Of a stretch of DNA of 64,000 nucleotides, positions 8,604 to 18,685 are shown piece after piece (position 1 is the first letter of the stretch; each line of letters begins with the position of its first letter). The notes under the pieces were generated by a model that was not told where the DNA came from, made no database searches, and saw only the letters and a program-made list of their open reading frames with translations. Both the position numbers and the translations under genes were made by a program. This DNA is from Leptolyngbya sp. SIO1E4 (GTDB lineage Bacteria > Cyanobacteriota > Cyanobacteriia > Phormidesmidales > Phormidesmidaceae): contig JAAHFU020000001.1 of NCBI GenBank assembly GCA_010672825.2, positions 248,001 through 312,000 on the forward strand. Direction: 5' to 3'.

Positions 8604-8904
8604 TCAGGGTTTCCGCCTTATTGCACCTGAAGTGCTGGTTAGGACAGTCAGATTTCCTGGAATCCTTATGCAGCAAGGTTTTGATTTCTGCCTTCTGCCT
8701 TCTGCCTTCTGATTTCTGCCTTTTGCTATAACTTCCGGGCAGGCTGCGCCCAAAATCTGATCACGGCGACAAAACTGGGTCAGAAAAAAGCGGATGGCGA
8801 TCGCCATCCGCTTTTCCTTGCTAGCCGGAGCAAGCTTAATTGCTGAACCAGGAACCGAAAGAACTGGGTGCGGATCTCTCGGTTCCTGTCACTGGTTTCC
8901 GTGC
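8604..8904. repeat. Heptamer array (CCTTCTG type) in the 3' gap
   Basis: About 300 bp between convergent genes. At 8683-8726 there is a tandem array built from the heptamer ccttctg with interspersed gatttctg units, resembling the short tandemly repeated repetitive (STRR) sequences of cyanobacteria. Similar but more degenerate arrays occur near 33560-33622, 56127-56168 and 62812-62875. The palindromic terminator listed separately is in the same gap. Confidence 0.7.
8786..8815. terminator. 30-bp perfect palindrome, bidirectional terminator
   Basis: A perfect 30-base palindrome, left arm aaaagcggatggcga. The HIP1-type core GGCGATCGCC is at its centre and runs of A and T lie at the two ends. It therefore reads as a hairpin followed by a U-tract on both strands. 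It lies between the convergent CAP-protein gene and dnaK and is well placed to terminate both. Confidence 0.7.
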
Positions 8905-10818
8905 CTACTTGGATTCAGGCTCAGTAAACTCAGCATCAATAACATCCTCACCGCCACCGGTGCTGTCGCCTGCTGCACCGTCATCAGGCCCGCCTGCAGC
9001 CGCGCCTTCTGCCCCACCAGCTTGCTGATAGAGATTCGCGCTGATGCTGTAAAGTGCCTGTTGCAGCTCAGTGGTTAAGGACTGCATCTTGTCGTAGTCC
9101 TCAGCGGCGACCGCTTCTTTCAGCGCCTTGATTTGCTCCTCAACCTTGGCCTTCTCATCATCGGGCACTTTATCGCCGAGCTCTCCAATTTGCTTCTCAG
9201 CCTGGTAAGCCAGCGAGTCTGCCTGGTTTTTGAGATCGATCTTTTCACGCCGCTCTTTGTCTGCAGATGCATTAGCTTCTGCATCCTTCACCATACGCTC
9301 GACTTCGTTGTCATCCAGGGTAGAAGCGCCCGTAATGCTAATAGACTGCTCTTTCCCTGTCCCCTTATCCTTAGCGGTCACGCTGAGGATGCCGTTGGCG
9401 TCAATGTCGAAGATCACCTCAATCTGAGGAACCCCCCGAGGAGCTGGCGGGATGCCGTCTAACCGGAAAGTCCCCAAACTCTTGTTGTCGTTGGACATTT
9501 CCCGCTCACCCTGGAGCACATGGATCTCCACATTGGTTTGGCCATCCACAGCGGTAGAGAAGGTCTCCGACTTTTTGGTCGGCACGGTGGTGTTGCGAGG
9601 AATCAGCTTGGTCATAACGCCCCCGAGGGTTTCTACCCCGAGAGACAACGGCGTCACGTCAAGCAGCAGGATGTCCTTAACTTCCCCGGCTAAGACACCG
9701 CCCTGAATGGCAGCGCCAATGGCCACCACTTCATCCGGGTTCACGCTCTGGTTAGGTGCTTTACCCAGAATCTTCTTCACAACTTCTTGGACGGCGGGAG
9801 TCCGGGTTGAGCCCCCGACCAGCACAACTTCATCAATGCTTTCCTTGCTGAGCTTGGCATCTTTGAGCGCTTGCTCGACCGGAATGCGGCAGCGATCAAT
9901 CAGATCCGCCACTAGCTCCTCAAACTTGACTCGAGTGAGCACAGTTTCCAGGTGCTTGGGCCCGTCTTGAGTAGCCGTAATAAAGGGCAGGTTGATCTCA
10001 GTCTGAGTGGCGCTGGAGAGCTCAATCTTTGCTTTTTCAGCAGCCTCAGTCAGACGCTGTAGGGCCTGCTTGTCTTTGCGCAGATCGATGCCTTCGTTTC
10101 TCTGGAACTCCTCCGCCAGGTAGTCCACAATTTTTTTGTCGAAGTCATCACCACCCAGGTGAGTGTCTCCAGAAGTGGCCAAGACCTCAAAGACCCCATC
10201 GCCCACTTCCAGAATGGAAACGTCGAAGGTTCCGCCCCCTAGGTCAAAAACCAGAATTGTCTCGTTGCTCTTTTTGTCCAGTCCGTAGGCTAGAGAAGCG
10301 GCGGTAGGCTCGTTGATGATGCGCAACACTTCTAGTCCGGCAATTTTGCCCGCGTCCTTGGTGGCTTGACGCTGAGAATCATTGAAGTATGCGGGTGCGG
10401 TAATTACGGCTTGGGTTACCGGTTCTCCCAAATACTTGCTGGCATCATCGGCCAGCTTCCGCAATACTTGGGCAGAAATCTCTTCAGGCGCAAACTGTTT
10501 GCCGGCTTGTGGGCAATCCAGCTTCACATTGTTGCCCACGTTCAATACTTTGTAAGCAACTTCAGTAGATTCGTTACCCACTTCATCGAAGCGACGACCA
10601 ATGAAACGCTTGACCGAATAAAAAGTATTTTCAGGGTTCATGACAGCACCCCGCTTAGCAATTTGACCCACTAAGCGATCGCCATTCTTGGCGTAGGAGA
10701 CAACCGAGGGTGTTGTCCGAAACCCTTCTGCATTTGCGATAACCGTAGGCTTGCCGCCTTCCATAACGGCAACCACAGAGTTAGTCGTTCCTAAGTCTAT
10801 GCCGACGACCTTTCCCAT
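8905..10818 (-). CDS. dnaK: Chaperone DnaK (Hsp70)
   Basis: A 637-residue Hsp70. The ATPase domain begins [20 protein letters not shown] and shows phosphate-binding loops '[16 protein letters not shown]' and '[13 protein letters not shown]'; the linker '[15 protein letters not shown]' leads to the substrate-binding domain. The tail ends '[14 protein letters not shown]', the D-V-I-D-A-E-F end typical of the main stress-type bacterial DnaK (cyanobacterial DnaK2-like). The ATG at 10818 has GGAG eight bases upstream; an in-frame extension to 10869 lacks homology. The Gly/Ala-rich stretch before the tail is the usual disordered linker. No CIRCE element was recognised upstream. Confidence 0.96.
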   Translation of the reverse strand: MGKVVGIDLGTTNSVVAVMEGGKPTVIANAEGFRTTPSVVSYAKNGDRLVGQIAKRGAVMNPENTFYSVKRFIGRRFDEVGNESTEVAYKVLNVGNNVKLDCPQAGKQFAPEEISAQVLRKLADDASKYLGEPVTQAVITAPAYFNDSQRQATKDAGKIAGLEVLRIINEPTAASLAYGLDKKSNETILVFDLGGGTFDVSILEVGDGVFEVLATSGDTHLGGDDFDKKIVDYLAEEFQRNEGIDLRKDKQALQRLTEAAEKAKIELSSATQTEINLPFITATQDGPKHLETVLTRVKFEELVADLIDRCRIPVEQALKDAKLSKESIDEVVLVGGSTRTPAVQEVVKKILGKAPNQSVNPDEVVAIGAAIQGGVLAGEVKDILLLDVTPLSLGVETLGGVMTKLIPRNTTVPTKKSETFSTAVDGQTNVEIHVLQGEREMSNDNKSLGTFRLDGIPPAPRGVPQIEVIFDIDANGILSVTAKDKGTGKEQSISITGASTLDDNEVERMVKDAEANASADKERREKIDLKNQADSLAYQAEKQIGELGDKVPDDEKAKVEEQIKALKEAVAAEDYDKMQSLTTELQQALYSISANLYQQAGGAEGAAAGGPDDGAAGDSTGGGEDVIDAEFTEPESK

Positions 10819-10940
10819 ATACTTATACTCCGGCTTAACAGCTATATACAGTGTGCTAGCAGCACCCAATTCTCTGAAGGGGGGGATACCGAACTCTTCA
10901 GGGGGGAAAAGTGCAGATTTACTAAAGTTTTGTAGAAATT

Positions 10941-11360
10941 ATGGAAAACGCTCAAGCAAATCAGCCCTTAACCCCTGAGCTAATTCGCCATCTGCTGGCC
11001 AATGCAGCTCACTTTACAGCCTTTGAGGCTGAGCCTACGCCTTTGATGTCTACCTACAGACGTTTGATGGAAATTTACTGCGTGATCAAGGCAGGGGGAA
11101 TTGAGGCTCAGCGGGAAGTCGCCCACCGGCTAGAGGCAACTGAAAGGGCGGCCCTGCTGGCAGAGATTCAAACCCTCGCTGCTCAACCCAGTATGGAAAG
11201 TCGGGTTCGGGCTTTGCAGCAAGAAATCTGGGAGTTAGAGCAATCCGTTGCTAGCCGTCTGAACTATCTGGATACCATTGATGTCCAGGAAGCGGCGATC
11301 GTTCAGCGCTGCTTGCCAGAGATTGATGCTTACTTCAAGGCGTTAGGCCCCGCCCGCTGA
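10941..11360 (+). CDS. Conserved-looking helical protein, unknown function
   Basis: A 139-residue, mostly helical protein with heptad-like stretches ('AHRLEATERAALLAEIQTLA', 'SRVRALQQEIWELEQSVASR'). No signal peptide, membrane segment or catalytic motif is visible and the family was not recognised. Its TGA overlaps the ATG of the following FAD oxidoreductase (TGATG), indicating translational coupling and a possible functional link. The gene is divergent from dnaK with about 120 bp between start codons. Confidence 0.75.
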   Translation: MENAQANQPLTPELIRHLLANAAHFTAFEAEPTPLMSTYRRLMEIYCVIKAGGIEAQREVAHRLEATERAALLAEIQTLAAQPSMESRVRALQQEIWELEQSVASRLNYLDTIDVQEAAIVQRCLPEIDAYFKALGPAR

Positions 11361-12916
11361 TGACAACAGAAACCACCGCAGATGTCATTGTGATTGGCAG
11401 TGGCTTAGGGGGGCTAGTCGCTGGGGCCTTGCTGGCTCGATATGGACGAAAAGTTGTGGTGTGCGAAAGCCATACACTACCAGGGGGGGCAGCTCACGGG
11501 TTTGAACGGCAAGGATTCAAGTTTGATTCTGGGCCGTCTTTTTTCTCAGGCTTAGGGGATCCAGCGTCGCGGAACCCGCTCAAACAGGTGTTGGATGTTT
11601 TGGAAGAGCCGATTGAGGCGATCGCCTACGATCCGCTGGGGTACTACCACTTACCGGAAGGCACCTTGCCCATTTATCGCCAGCTTGCTGCTTATCAAGC
11701 CGAAGTCGCCCGCTTTACACCTCAAGGGGCTGCCGAACTGGGCAAATTTGGGCAGCGGTTGTTTGCCCTGTATGCCCCCCTGAGCCAGATTCCTAGTCTG
11801 GGGTTACGTCCTGATCTGCAAGTCATGCCCTTTTTGTTGCGCTATCCAGGGGCATTGCTAAAGCTATTGCCCCAATTGAAAGCTGTACAGCAATCGGCAG
11901 GTGTTCTGCTAGACCAAACCGTCCAAGATCCCTGGGTGCGGCAGCTCATTGATTTGGAATGCTTTTTACTCTCTGGGCTCAAGGCCCATGAGACGATCGC
12001 TCCAGAAGTTGCCTTTGTCTTTGGGGAACGAGAAACAGCCCCGGTGGATTATCCCGTGGGGGGCAGTGAAGCCCTGGTCAACGCCCTGGTGCGGGGCCTG
12101 AAAAAGTGGGGAGGTGAACTGCATTTAGGCACCCATGTTGACCGTATTTTGGTGCAGCAAGGGCGGGCTGTGGGAGTAAAACTCCGACGGGGGGAAACCC
12201 TTCATGCGCCTGTGGTAATTTCCAACGCCACCCTATGGGACACCTATGGCAAGTTGCTCGCGCCGACAGATTTGCCCAAGGCGTTTCGGCAGCAAGCGCT
12301 ATCGACGCCTGCCGTTCACAGCTTTATGCATCTGCACTTGGGGATTGACGCGACCGGACTAGACGATCTGACCGTGCACCATGTTGTGGTGCACGATCGC
12401 GACCATGATCTGACGACACCGGGCAATACTTGCATGATTTCCATCCCCTCGGTGCTAGATCCCTCTTTAGCACCTCCAGGGAAACAGGGTATCCATGCCT
12501 ATACGCTGGAGCCCTGGGACGGGTGGCAGCGCGATCACACCTACCCTCACCGCAAACGAGCCCGAGCAAAAAGGCTGTATCAGGCATTGGCAAAGGTGAT
12601 TCCAGACATCCGCGATCGCGTAGAGCTAGAACTCATTGGCACGCCGCTCACCCATCAACGCTTTCTCAGGCGCTACCAAGGCACCTATGGCCCTGCGATC
12701 GCCACTGGAACGGGACGGTTTCCAGACTGCAAAACCCCTGTTGAGGGCTTGTTACGGGTTGGAGACAGTACCTTACCTGGGATTGGTGTACCTGCAGCGG
12801 CAGCCTCAGGTATCCTTTGCGCTAATTCGTTGGTTCCGCCAGCGCTGACTTCACGGCTGCTCTCAGCGTCAGTCTCTGTTCGGGCCTCTTCCCGAAAGCG
12901 AGCTGCGAGCTTTTGA
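11360..12916 (+). CDS. FAD-dependent oxidoreductase, CrtISO/RetSat-like
   Basis: A 518-residue flavoprotein with the dinucleotide-binding start 'DVIVIGSGLGGLVAGALLAR', then 'VVVCESHTLPGGAAHGFERQ' and the C-terminal FAD contact 'GLLRVGDSTLPGIGVPAAAA' followed by 'SGILCANS'. This is the pattern of carotenoid isomerase (CrtH), phytoene desaturase-like and retinol-saturase-like enzymes. CrtH itself is possible but the match is general, so no symbol is given. The conserved domain ends near 12840. The last ~25 residues ('TSRLLSASVSVRASSRKRAA') are low-complexity and lie antisense to the neighbouring gene, suggesting loss of an earlier stop. Translation is coupled to the upstream gene by a TGATG overlap. 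Confidence 0.82.
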   Translation: MTTETTADVIVIGSGLGGLVAGALLARYGRKVVVCESHTLPGGAAHGFERQGFKFDSGPSFFSGLGDPASRNPLKQVLDVLEEPIEAIAYDPLGYYHLPEGTLPIYRQLAAYQAEVARFTPQGAAELGKFGQRLFALYAPLSQIPSLGLRPDLQVMPFLLRYPGALLKLLPQLKAVQQSAGVLLDQTVQDPWVRQLIDLECFLLSGLKAHETIAPEVAFVFGERETAPVDYPVGGSEALVNALVRGLKKWGGELHLGTHVDRILVQQGRAVGVKLRRGETLHAPVVISNATLWDTYGKLLAPTDLPKAFRQQALSTPAVHSFMHLHLGIDATGLDDLTVHHVVVHDRDHDLTTPGNTCMISIPSVLDPSLAPPGKQGIHAYTLEPWDGWQRDHTYPHRKRARAKRLYQALAKVIPDIRDRVELELIGTPLTHQRFLRRYQGTYGPAIATGTGRFPDCKTPVEGLLRVGDSTLPGIGVPAAAASGILCANSLVPPALTSRLLSASVSVRASSRKRAASF

Positions 12917-13887
12917 CGCACCATGGTGCCCTGCATCGAAGCTTTGGTCTCAGGGTCATCCACGACGATGTCAAGTAGCTCGCCGGGCAATTGTGCCAGC
13001 ATCGAGTCTGCCGGGATTGTCGTTTCAGGTAATGGCGCAAACAATCCCTCACGGGACGTTCCAGACAGGCCTGCGACCTCAGTAGGCTCGGCCCCAGAGA
13101 CGACTGGGGTGGCATCACGGGCAAACGCAGGGGCGGCTTCCGGAGTTGCAGGTGGAGCCACCGCAACCGGATTCTCGGCGTTGGCGACGGCAGCAGACTG
13201 CTCAGATTGAGCGGTTGCCTGCTCGGGGGGGGTTGCCTGGCTAGAGGCTATCTCGGAAGCCTCAGCTGCTTGAGCAGTTGGGGTTGTATCTTCCCCCTGG
13301 GCAAAGGCAGGCATGGTGGCGGGTGCCTCTGGCTGAGTCACCGCTGCCAGGTTGGCCGCCGCCGCCGTCGTGGCCACTGCCGCCGCTGCCGGGAGTGGAT
13401 TGGGTGCCGCCGCGGTCACTGCGGGTGCTGTGGTCACCGCTGGTGCCGTTGGAACGGCCCTAGGCAAGGGTTGAATGGGTTCGGTGCGATAGGCTAGCAC
13501 CTGCGATGGTGCCGGGAGAGAGGGCCCCTTGTTGCCTAACAAGGCTTGCAGATCAATATCTTCGCTATCGCCCAATAGCGCCTGCAGGTCAATCTCCTCG
13601 ATCGGATACTGAGTGGGATCGTACTGTGCTGGAATCGATACCGATCGCCCACTTGCTCGCTGCGACAGTTGCGGTATACTTGGCAACTCAGGCCCCGCAA
13701 CATCTGGTGTATAGTCTGAGTATTGAGCACTCAGCTCTTCTAGGGTGAGCTTCTCATCCGAAGCAGCGTTACTAGGAGGCTCAGCGTCTGGTTCTGGCAA
13801 AACTTGTGGGCCTGGAGATGCGTGAGTCAGGTTATAAGCTGCCAGCGTAATTAAGCCGCCACATGAAAACAGCGCCCAAGTCTGCAT
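12685..13887 (-). CDS. Ala/Pro/Thr-rich protein with N-terminal membrane segment
   Basis: A 400-residue frame starting MQTWALFSCGGLITLAAYNL, a probable signal or anchor segment. A tandem 'IDLQALLG' repeat follows near residues 95-120, then a long low-complexity region of Ala, Pro, Thr and Val (about 130-270). Such composition suits a periplasm-facing, disordered linker protein; no family was recognised. The last ~75 residues are antisense to the oxidoreductase gene, and those beyond about 12840 mirror its conserved FAD motif. They are therefore probably read-through, and the true ancestral end was likely near 12850-12920. Confidence 0.6.
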   Translation of the reverse strand: MQTWALFSCGGLITLAAYNLTHASPGPQVLPEPDAEPPSNAASDEKLTLEELSAQYSDYTPDVAGPELPSIPQLSQRASGRSVSIPAQYDPTQYPIEEIDLQALLGDSEDIDLQALLGNKGPSLPAPSQVLAYRTEPIQPLPRAVPTAPAVTTAPAVTAAAPNPLPAAAAVATTAAAANLAAVTQPEAPATMPAFAQGEDTTPTAQAAEASEIASSQATPPEQATAQSEQSAAVANAENPVAVAPPATPEAAPAFARDATPVVSGAEPTEVAGLSGTSREGLFAPLPETTIPADSMLAQLPGELLDIVVDDPETKASMQGTMVRQKLAARFREEARTETDAESSREVSAGGTNELAQRIPEAAAAGTPIPGKVLSPTRNKPSTGVLQSGNRPVPVAIAGP

Positions 13888-14122
13888 GGTTCTTCACTCA
13901 AAATTTAGTGCAAAGAGAAACTGATCACTTAATACATAGAGGCGATCGCAAATCCGCGAAAACTCGGTCAGAAAGATAGGATGGATTTTGCCTGCAACCC
14001 GCTCAATCCGCCTCTGATGTATGGGATAGATACGTCATGGGAAACAAGGACGCCCTGGGCAACATCCAAGTTCCAAATGACGGTGTATGGGGCAGTAATC
14101 TTCTTAAAGCACCTGGTTAAGG

Positions 14123-14638
14123 TTAACGTGCCGTACGGGGCCGCGTTCGCCACTGTTGCTTGGCCCATCGTAAGTACTTGAGCCAGAGTTCGGCAGGCTT
14201 GCCATAAAAGCTAAAAATGTCTCCGAAGGCGCGATAGGCATAGCGATGGTGAATCCAATGACGCTCTGGAGTGGTAATCCCCAACACCTGGCATCCCTTT
14301 AGCAACCACCCAGGGGTTCTGTAATGTGGAGAAAACTGGTGCCGCCAAATCACATGTAGCTCAGCCAAAATGAGCCCTAAGCCGACTCCCCAAGGTGAGA
14401 TATGCCACAGCAAGGGGAGCGCGACAAAATAGGGGAATGCGCTCAGAAATCCATCAATAAGGGCGATCGGTTGTCGATTTCGGATGGCGTACCGAATAAA
14501 ACTGCGATTAGGGCTGTGATGAACAATCGTGTGGAATTTTCCAAAAACGTGCTGCGGTACGTGATAACAAAAAGTAGCGACAAAATCTCCGATTAGCAGC
14601 AATAGTCCAGCAGCGACGAACAGCCGAATCCAGCCCAT
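14123..14638 (-). CDS. Membrane fatty acid hydroxylase/sterol desaturase-like protein
   Basis: A 171-residue membrane protein with the histidine clusters of the di-iron fatty-acid-hydroxylase superfamily: 'HVPQHVFGKFHTIVHHS', 'ELHVIWRHQFSPHY' and 'ERHWIHHRYAYRA'. Two or three hydrophobic segments ('LFVAAGLLLLIGDFVATF', 'FPYFVALPLLWHI', 'GVGLGLILAEL') are present. The enzymes hydroxylate or desaturate lipids, sterols or carotenoids using O2; the substrate is unknown. The ATG at 14638 follows GGGGAG at a good distance; an upstream TTG at 14683 is less likely. Confidence 0.8.
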   Translation of the reverse strand: MGWIRLFVAAGLLLLIGDFVATFCYHVPQHVFGKFHTIVHHSPNRSFIRYAIRNRQPIALIDGFLSAFPYFVALPLLWHISPWGVGLGLILAELHVIWRHQFSPHYRTPGWLLKGCQVLGITTPERHWIHHRYAYRAFGDIFSFYGKPAELWLKYLRWAKQQWRTRPRTAR

Positions 14639-14981
14639 AACGCTCTCCCCACTCTCAAACTCTGGGGCAACGCTATCAGCCAAATATTAACAAGATCTTA
14701 AGTGCAAATTTAGAAGGTATTATTCAAGCCTCAGCCTTATGACCCATGTGAAGCACTCGACTGGTATGGACATCCGATATGGACACCCGGCAGAGGCAGC
14801 CAGCCCGAGATCTTGCAACTCGGGTGGGAGTCTATGGTAAAGCCAGAGATCGTCCTAGATTTGAGGCAAATCAACAAAATATTGGAGCCTCTTAACCTGT
14901 CGACCTTTACTTGTGTTAAGCACACACTGTGAAGTGCTCAGAGATTGCGCTTCTTTTGCTACAACCATCTAGCAGGGGTTT
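14639..14981. other. Intergenic gap, nothing recognised
   Basis: About 340 bp between the divergent hydroxylase-like gene and the 554-residue gene. The two promoters should lie here. No repeat, RNA gene or hairpin stands out. Confidence 0.5.
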
Positions 14982-16646
14982 TTGATAACGCTTTATATGT
15001 ATACCCTCAGTCCATTCACCCGCGCTCGCCTGGAGCGATTGCCCAAACAGCCTGTGGTTTGGGAAGGCGATCGCCGTCCTATCTCTGAGGGCATGTTAGA
15101 CACGTTTGGCTATGACAGCAGTGCCCAAGATGGAGACCATGATGCGAGCGACTGTATTCTCTGGGTAGACGGTACCGAGGGCGTCGTGCGCGCAGTGACA
15201 ATTGTCCCCGCCGACACAGGGCCTGAGGCCGTGGTGCGCACCTTTCTACAAGCCATGGAGCATCCCCAAGGCTCCATGCCGCCCGCTCGCCCCCACAAGA
15301 TTGTGGTGCGCGATCGCGAAATTCACTTTTTTTTGAGGGGGGCTTTGCAAGGGCTGGATGTCATTGTGGACTATGCCGAGACGCTACCCATCATTAACGA
15401 CATCTTCGAAAGCTTGCAGCAGTCTGACGACCCCGTAGAATCGTCCTTGCCTGAAACCTGGGTGGCCGCCCTTAACGAACAGGCCCACCACATGTGGGAA
15501 AACGCCCCGTGGAACAACCTGGGAGATGACCAAATTCTCAGCATTGAGCTAAATCATTGGGACCTCGACACGCTATATGTCTCGGTTTTAGGCATGGCCG
15601 GGTTAGAGTATGGCTTGCTGATATACCGTTCTCTGGAATCGTTAACCCAGTTCCGGGAAATGGCGATGCTCGATACCCTCAGTACTCAGCAGATGCAGCA
15701 GGCCTTCTTGTCCCAAGATTGCTTATTCCTCAACTTTGATCTCATTCAAGAAGACGAAGCTTCTCAGCTGTTGCCCTTGCCTTGGCTGCGATCGGCCCCG
15801 TCTGAAGTCGTGCCAGAATTTGGCAGTCTACATCCCCTGGAGGGGCTACGAACAGCACTTGAGCTAGAAGAAGCCGCCGCCTTACAGATTTGTTTAGAGG
15901 GGCTCAATCAGTTTTTTCAGCAGCATGAAGGCAGGCTCGACGGGGCAGAGTTTCCCGAAATCATGAGCCAGTTCTCGATCGAGAATCCCATTGACCATAG
16001 CCCGCTAACGGTGACCGTTCAAACCCGTCCGGATATCGCAGCTCAGCTAGCGGCGCTAGAAGAGCAGGATGAAGGCGGATCGTCCGCTAGCCCCTTGGAT
16101 TTTCCCCGCTTTCGGGATGACTATGTGCCAGAAGGGTCCATGGTGCTGCTGACCCGTTTACCAGAGGGGATGCCCGCGCTGCTGCAGGCAAGCCCCCTGT
16201 ATTATGCGATCGCAGAGGCGCCTGCCCCCTTAGAGGTTTTTCCGATTATCGCCATCCAAACCTCCCGTCCAAAGGCTCAAAAACTCGTCGCACAACTCCA
16301 GGCCGCTAAGGGCATCCAGTCTGTCTGTTTTAGTCCAGGGTTAGATCCCATCACTGGTGATGCCTTACAACTAGGCCTACTGCAGACGGGGGATGGAGAT
16401 TTTCATCTCTTCATTGAGTTTTTGAGAGAAGATCCCCAAGACAGGCAGATGCTGGATCAGTGGTATCAATGGTGTGAACTGTCCGGCAACCTGTGCGGCG
16501 TCATGATTGCCAGCGGCATCACCGGAGCCGCCAAAGGCAAACCCGGCCTGCGAGAAACCGTCGCCTTTTTCGAAACATCCCTCAAAACCCCTGAGGAGCT
16601 AAACCTGCCTCCTTTGCAGATGAACTATGCGCTGGATTGGGAGTAA
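14982..16646 (+). CDS. Uncharacterised 554-residue acidic protein
   Basis: A long acidic soluble protein without signal peptide or membrane segments. It contains Trp/Pro-rich and Asp/Glu-rich stretches, including 'WVDGTEGVVRAVTIVPADTG' near the start and two related halves ending 'LNLPPLQMNYALDWE'. No catalytic motif was recognised; it looks like a conserved cyanobacterial domain of unknown function. The start is uncertain: a TTG at 14982 has GGGG only three bases upstream, and the in-frame ATG at 14997 has a distant site. Codon use and HIP1 density match the neighbours, so it appears to be a resident gene. Confidence 0.75.
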   Translation: MITLYMYTLSPFTRARLERLPKQPVVWEGDRRPISEGMLDTFGYDSSAQDGDHDASDCILWVDGTEGVVRAVTIVPADTGPEAVVRTFLQAMEHPQGSMPPARPHKIVVRDREIHFFLRGALQGLDVIVDYAETLPIINDIFESLQQSDDPVESSLPETWVAALNEQAHHMWENAPWNNLGDDQILSIELNHWDLDTLYVSVLGMAGLEYGLLIYRSLESLTQFREMAMLDTLSTQQMQQAFLSQDCLFLNFDLIQEDEASQLLPLPWLRSAPSEVVPEFGSLHPLEGLRTALELEEAAALQICLEGLNQFFQQHEGRLDGAEFPEIMSQFSIENPIDHSPLTVTVQTRPDIAAQLAALEEQDEGGSSASPLDFPRFRDDYVPEGSMVLLTRLPEGMPALLQASPLYYAIAEAPAPLEVFPIIAIQTSRPKAQKLVAQLQAAKGIQSVCFSPGLDPITGDALQLGLLQTGDGDFHLFIEFLREDPQDRQMLDQWYQWCELSGNLCGVMIASGITGAAKGKPGLRETVAFFETSLKTPEELNLPPLQMNYALDWE

Positions 16647-16776
16647 GCGGGTGACAGGGGTAAGCGGGTGGAGGAGTCAGGGAGTGAAATCAAAAACCCC
16701 TGCGCTTCCCCTCCCACGCATCCCATAGACCGTTAAAATACGTAAAGTTATCTTTAAGTGGGACACGTCACGGCGC

Positions 16777-18213
16777 ATGCGGGTTGCGATTGTTGGGGCA
16801 GGGCTGGCAGGGCTATCAACAGCGGTTGGGTTAGCGGATGCGGGCCATGAGGTTGAAATCTTTGAGGCGCGGCCCTTTGTAGGGGGTAAAGTCGGTAGCT
16901 GGATTGATAAAGACGGCAACCATGTTGAAATGGGCCTCCATGTCTTTTTTGGCTGCTATTACAACCTGTTTGAATTGATGAAGCAAGTGGGTGCCTTTCA
17001 GAATTTACGTCTGAAGGAGCATGTCCATACCTTTATCAATCGAGGGGGCATCACTGGAGCGTTAGATTTCCGGTTTATTACGGGAGCGCCTTTCAACGGT
17101 TTAAAGGCTTTTTTCACCACCTCTCAGCTCTCAGCAGTTGATAAAGCCATGAATGCGATCGCCCTGGGCACCAGCCCTATTGTGCGCGGTTTGGTGGACT
17201 TTAATGGGGCCATGAAAACCATCCGCGAGTTAGATCGCATCAGCTTTGCCGATTGGTTTCGCAGCCATGGTGGTTCCCAGGGTAGCCTCAAGCGGATGTG
17301 GAATCCTATTGCCTATGCTTTGGGATTTATCGACACGGAAAACATTTCAGCCCGCTGCATGCTGACCATCTTTATGTTCTTTGCAGCAAAGAGTGAGGCG
17401 TCAGTTTTGCGGATGCTGGAGGGGTCCCCCGAGGAGTTTCTGCATCAGCCGATTCTGCGTTACCTGACCGAACGAGGGGCTAAAATTCACACCCGGCGCG
17501 GGGTTCGCGAAGTTTTGTTTGAAGAGAATGGCACAACTACCCACGTTACTGGGTTGGCCGTTGCCGATGGTGAGGCGACAGAAACCATCACCGCTGATGC
17601 CTATGTCGCCGCTTGTGATGTCCCAGGGATTAAGCGATTGCTGCCAGAACCCTGGCGACGCTGGCCTGAATTTGACAACATTTATAAGCTGGACGCAGTG
17701 CCGGTGGCTACGGTGCAACTCCGGTTCGACGGTTGGGTCACAGAACTGCAAGACGCCGATGCCCGCAAGCAGCTAGATCATGCCGCCGGGATGGATAACT
17801 TGCTCTACACTGCTGATGCTGACTTCTCCTGTTTTGCGGATTTGGCATTGACCAGCCCCAGCGATTATTATCGCGAGGGTCAGGGATCTTTGCTGCAATT
17901 AGTGCTAACACCTGGGGACCCGTTCATTAAGGAAAGTAATGAGGCGATCGCCCACCATGTTCTGAAGCAGGTGCATGACCTTTTCCCCTCTTCGCGGGAG
18001 TTGACCATGACCTGGTACAACGTGGTGAAGCTGGCCCAGTCGCTCTACCGGGAAGCCCCGGGGATGGATCTTTATCGCCCCCATCAAGTGACCCCTGTGA
18101 GCAACTTCTTCTTAGCGGGCAGCTATACTCAGCAAGACTACATCGATAGTATGGAGGGGGCAACCCTTTCGGGCAAGCAAGCCGCTAAGGCCATTTTGGA
18201 GCGCATGAGATAG
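16777..18213 (+). CDS. zds: Zeta-carotene desaturase (plant type)
   Basis: A 478-residue FAD enzyme that converts zeta-carotene to lycopene via neurosporene in thylakoid or plasma membranes. It begins [20 protein letters not shown] with the Rossmann G-x-G-x-x-G and '[16 protein letters not shown]'. It contains '[20 protein letters not shown]' and '[13 protein letters not shown]', and ends with the FAD-binding '[20 protein letters not shown]', all diagnostic for plant/cyanobacterial ZDS rather than bacterial CrtI. An SRPBCC gene follows after 3 bp, a common pairing in cyanobacteria. Confidence 0.95.
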   Translation: MRVAIVGAGLAGLSTAVGLADAGHEVEIFEARPFVGGKVGSWIDKDGNHVEMGLHVFFGCYYNLFELMKQVGAFQNLRLKEHVHTFINRGGITGALDFRFITGAPFNGLKAFFTTSQLSAVDKAMNAIALGTSPIVRGLVDFNGAMKTIRELDRISFADWFRSHGGSQGSLKRMWNPIAYALGFIDTENISARCMLTIFMFFAAKSEASVLRMLEGSPEEFLHQPILRYLTERGAKIHTRRGVREVLFEENGTTTHVTGLAVADGEATETITADAYVAACDVPGIKRLLPEPWRRWPEFDNIYKLDAVPVATVQLRFDGWVTELQDADARKQLDHAAGMDNLLYTADADFSCFADLALTSPSDYYREGQGSLLQLVLTPGDPFIKESNEAIAHHVLKQVHDLFPSSRELTMTWYNVVKLAQSLYREAPGMDLYRPHQVTPVSNFFLAGSYTQQDYIDSMEGATLSGKQAAKAILERMR

Positions 18214-18216
18214 GGC

Positions 18217-18678
18217 ATGACTGACTGGCTAGAGCACAGCGTATTGGTTGAGGTGGATGTTCCGATTGATCTGGTGTGGAGTTTGTGGTCAGACTTAGAG
18301 CAAATGCCCCGCTGGATGAAGTGGATTGAGTCAGTCAGCATCTTGCCAGAGGATCCGGATCTGTCCCGTTGGAAGCTGGCGTCTGGAAACTTTGAGTTTA
18401 CCTGGCTGTCTCGCATTACTAAATTGGTAGAGCACCAGGTCATTCAATGGGAGTCTGTTGATGGCCTGCCCAACCGAGGGGGCATTCGGTTTTACGACCA
18501 CAAGGGCAACAGCAGCACGGTAAAACTCACGGTGGCTTACTCAATCCCCAGCCTTCTGGGTAAGCTAATGGATAATCTATTTTTAGGGCGCATCGTAGAA
18601 TCCACAATTCAGGCGGATCTCAATCGGTTTCGCGATTATGCCATGGCCGCTAAGCAGCAGCAAACGCAACAACTGTAG
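18217..18678 (+). CDS. SRPBCC-family (COQ10/polyketide-cyclase-like) protein
   Basis: A 153-residue START/Bet v 1-like protein: 'LEHSVLVEVDVPIDLVWSLW', 'LEQMPRWMKWIESV', 'NFEFTWLSRITKLVEHQVIQ', and a final amphipathic helix. The fold forms a hydrophobic pocket for lipids, quinones or isoprenoids. Its position 3 bp after zds suggests a carotenoid or quinone ligand, which is inference. No enzymatic residues are evident. Confidence 0.85.
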   Translation: MTDWLEHSVLVEVDVPIDLVWSLWSDLEQMPRWMKWIESVSILPEDPDLSRWKLASGNFEFTWLSRITKLVEHQVIQWESVDGLPNRGGIRFYDHKGNSSTVKLTVAYSIPSLLGKLMDNLFLGRIVESTIQADLNRFRDYAMAAKQQQTQQL

Positions 18679-18685
18679 TAGATCT

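Noticed and set aside
8683-8726. CRISPR-like array
   Set aside because: Units are only 7-8 bases and contiguous without spacers; this is a short tandem repeat, not a CRISPR.
8905-10674. Several forward-strand frames inside dnaK
   Set aside because: They are antisense shadows with biased composition; DnaK is unambiguous on the minus strand.
12324-12593. Opposite-strand frames inside the FAD oxidoreductase gene
   Set aside because: GC-rich codons leave antisense frames open; the forward frame has clear FAD motifs.
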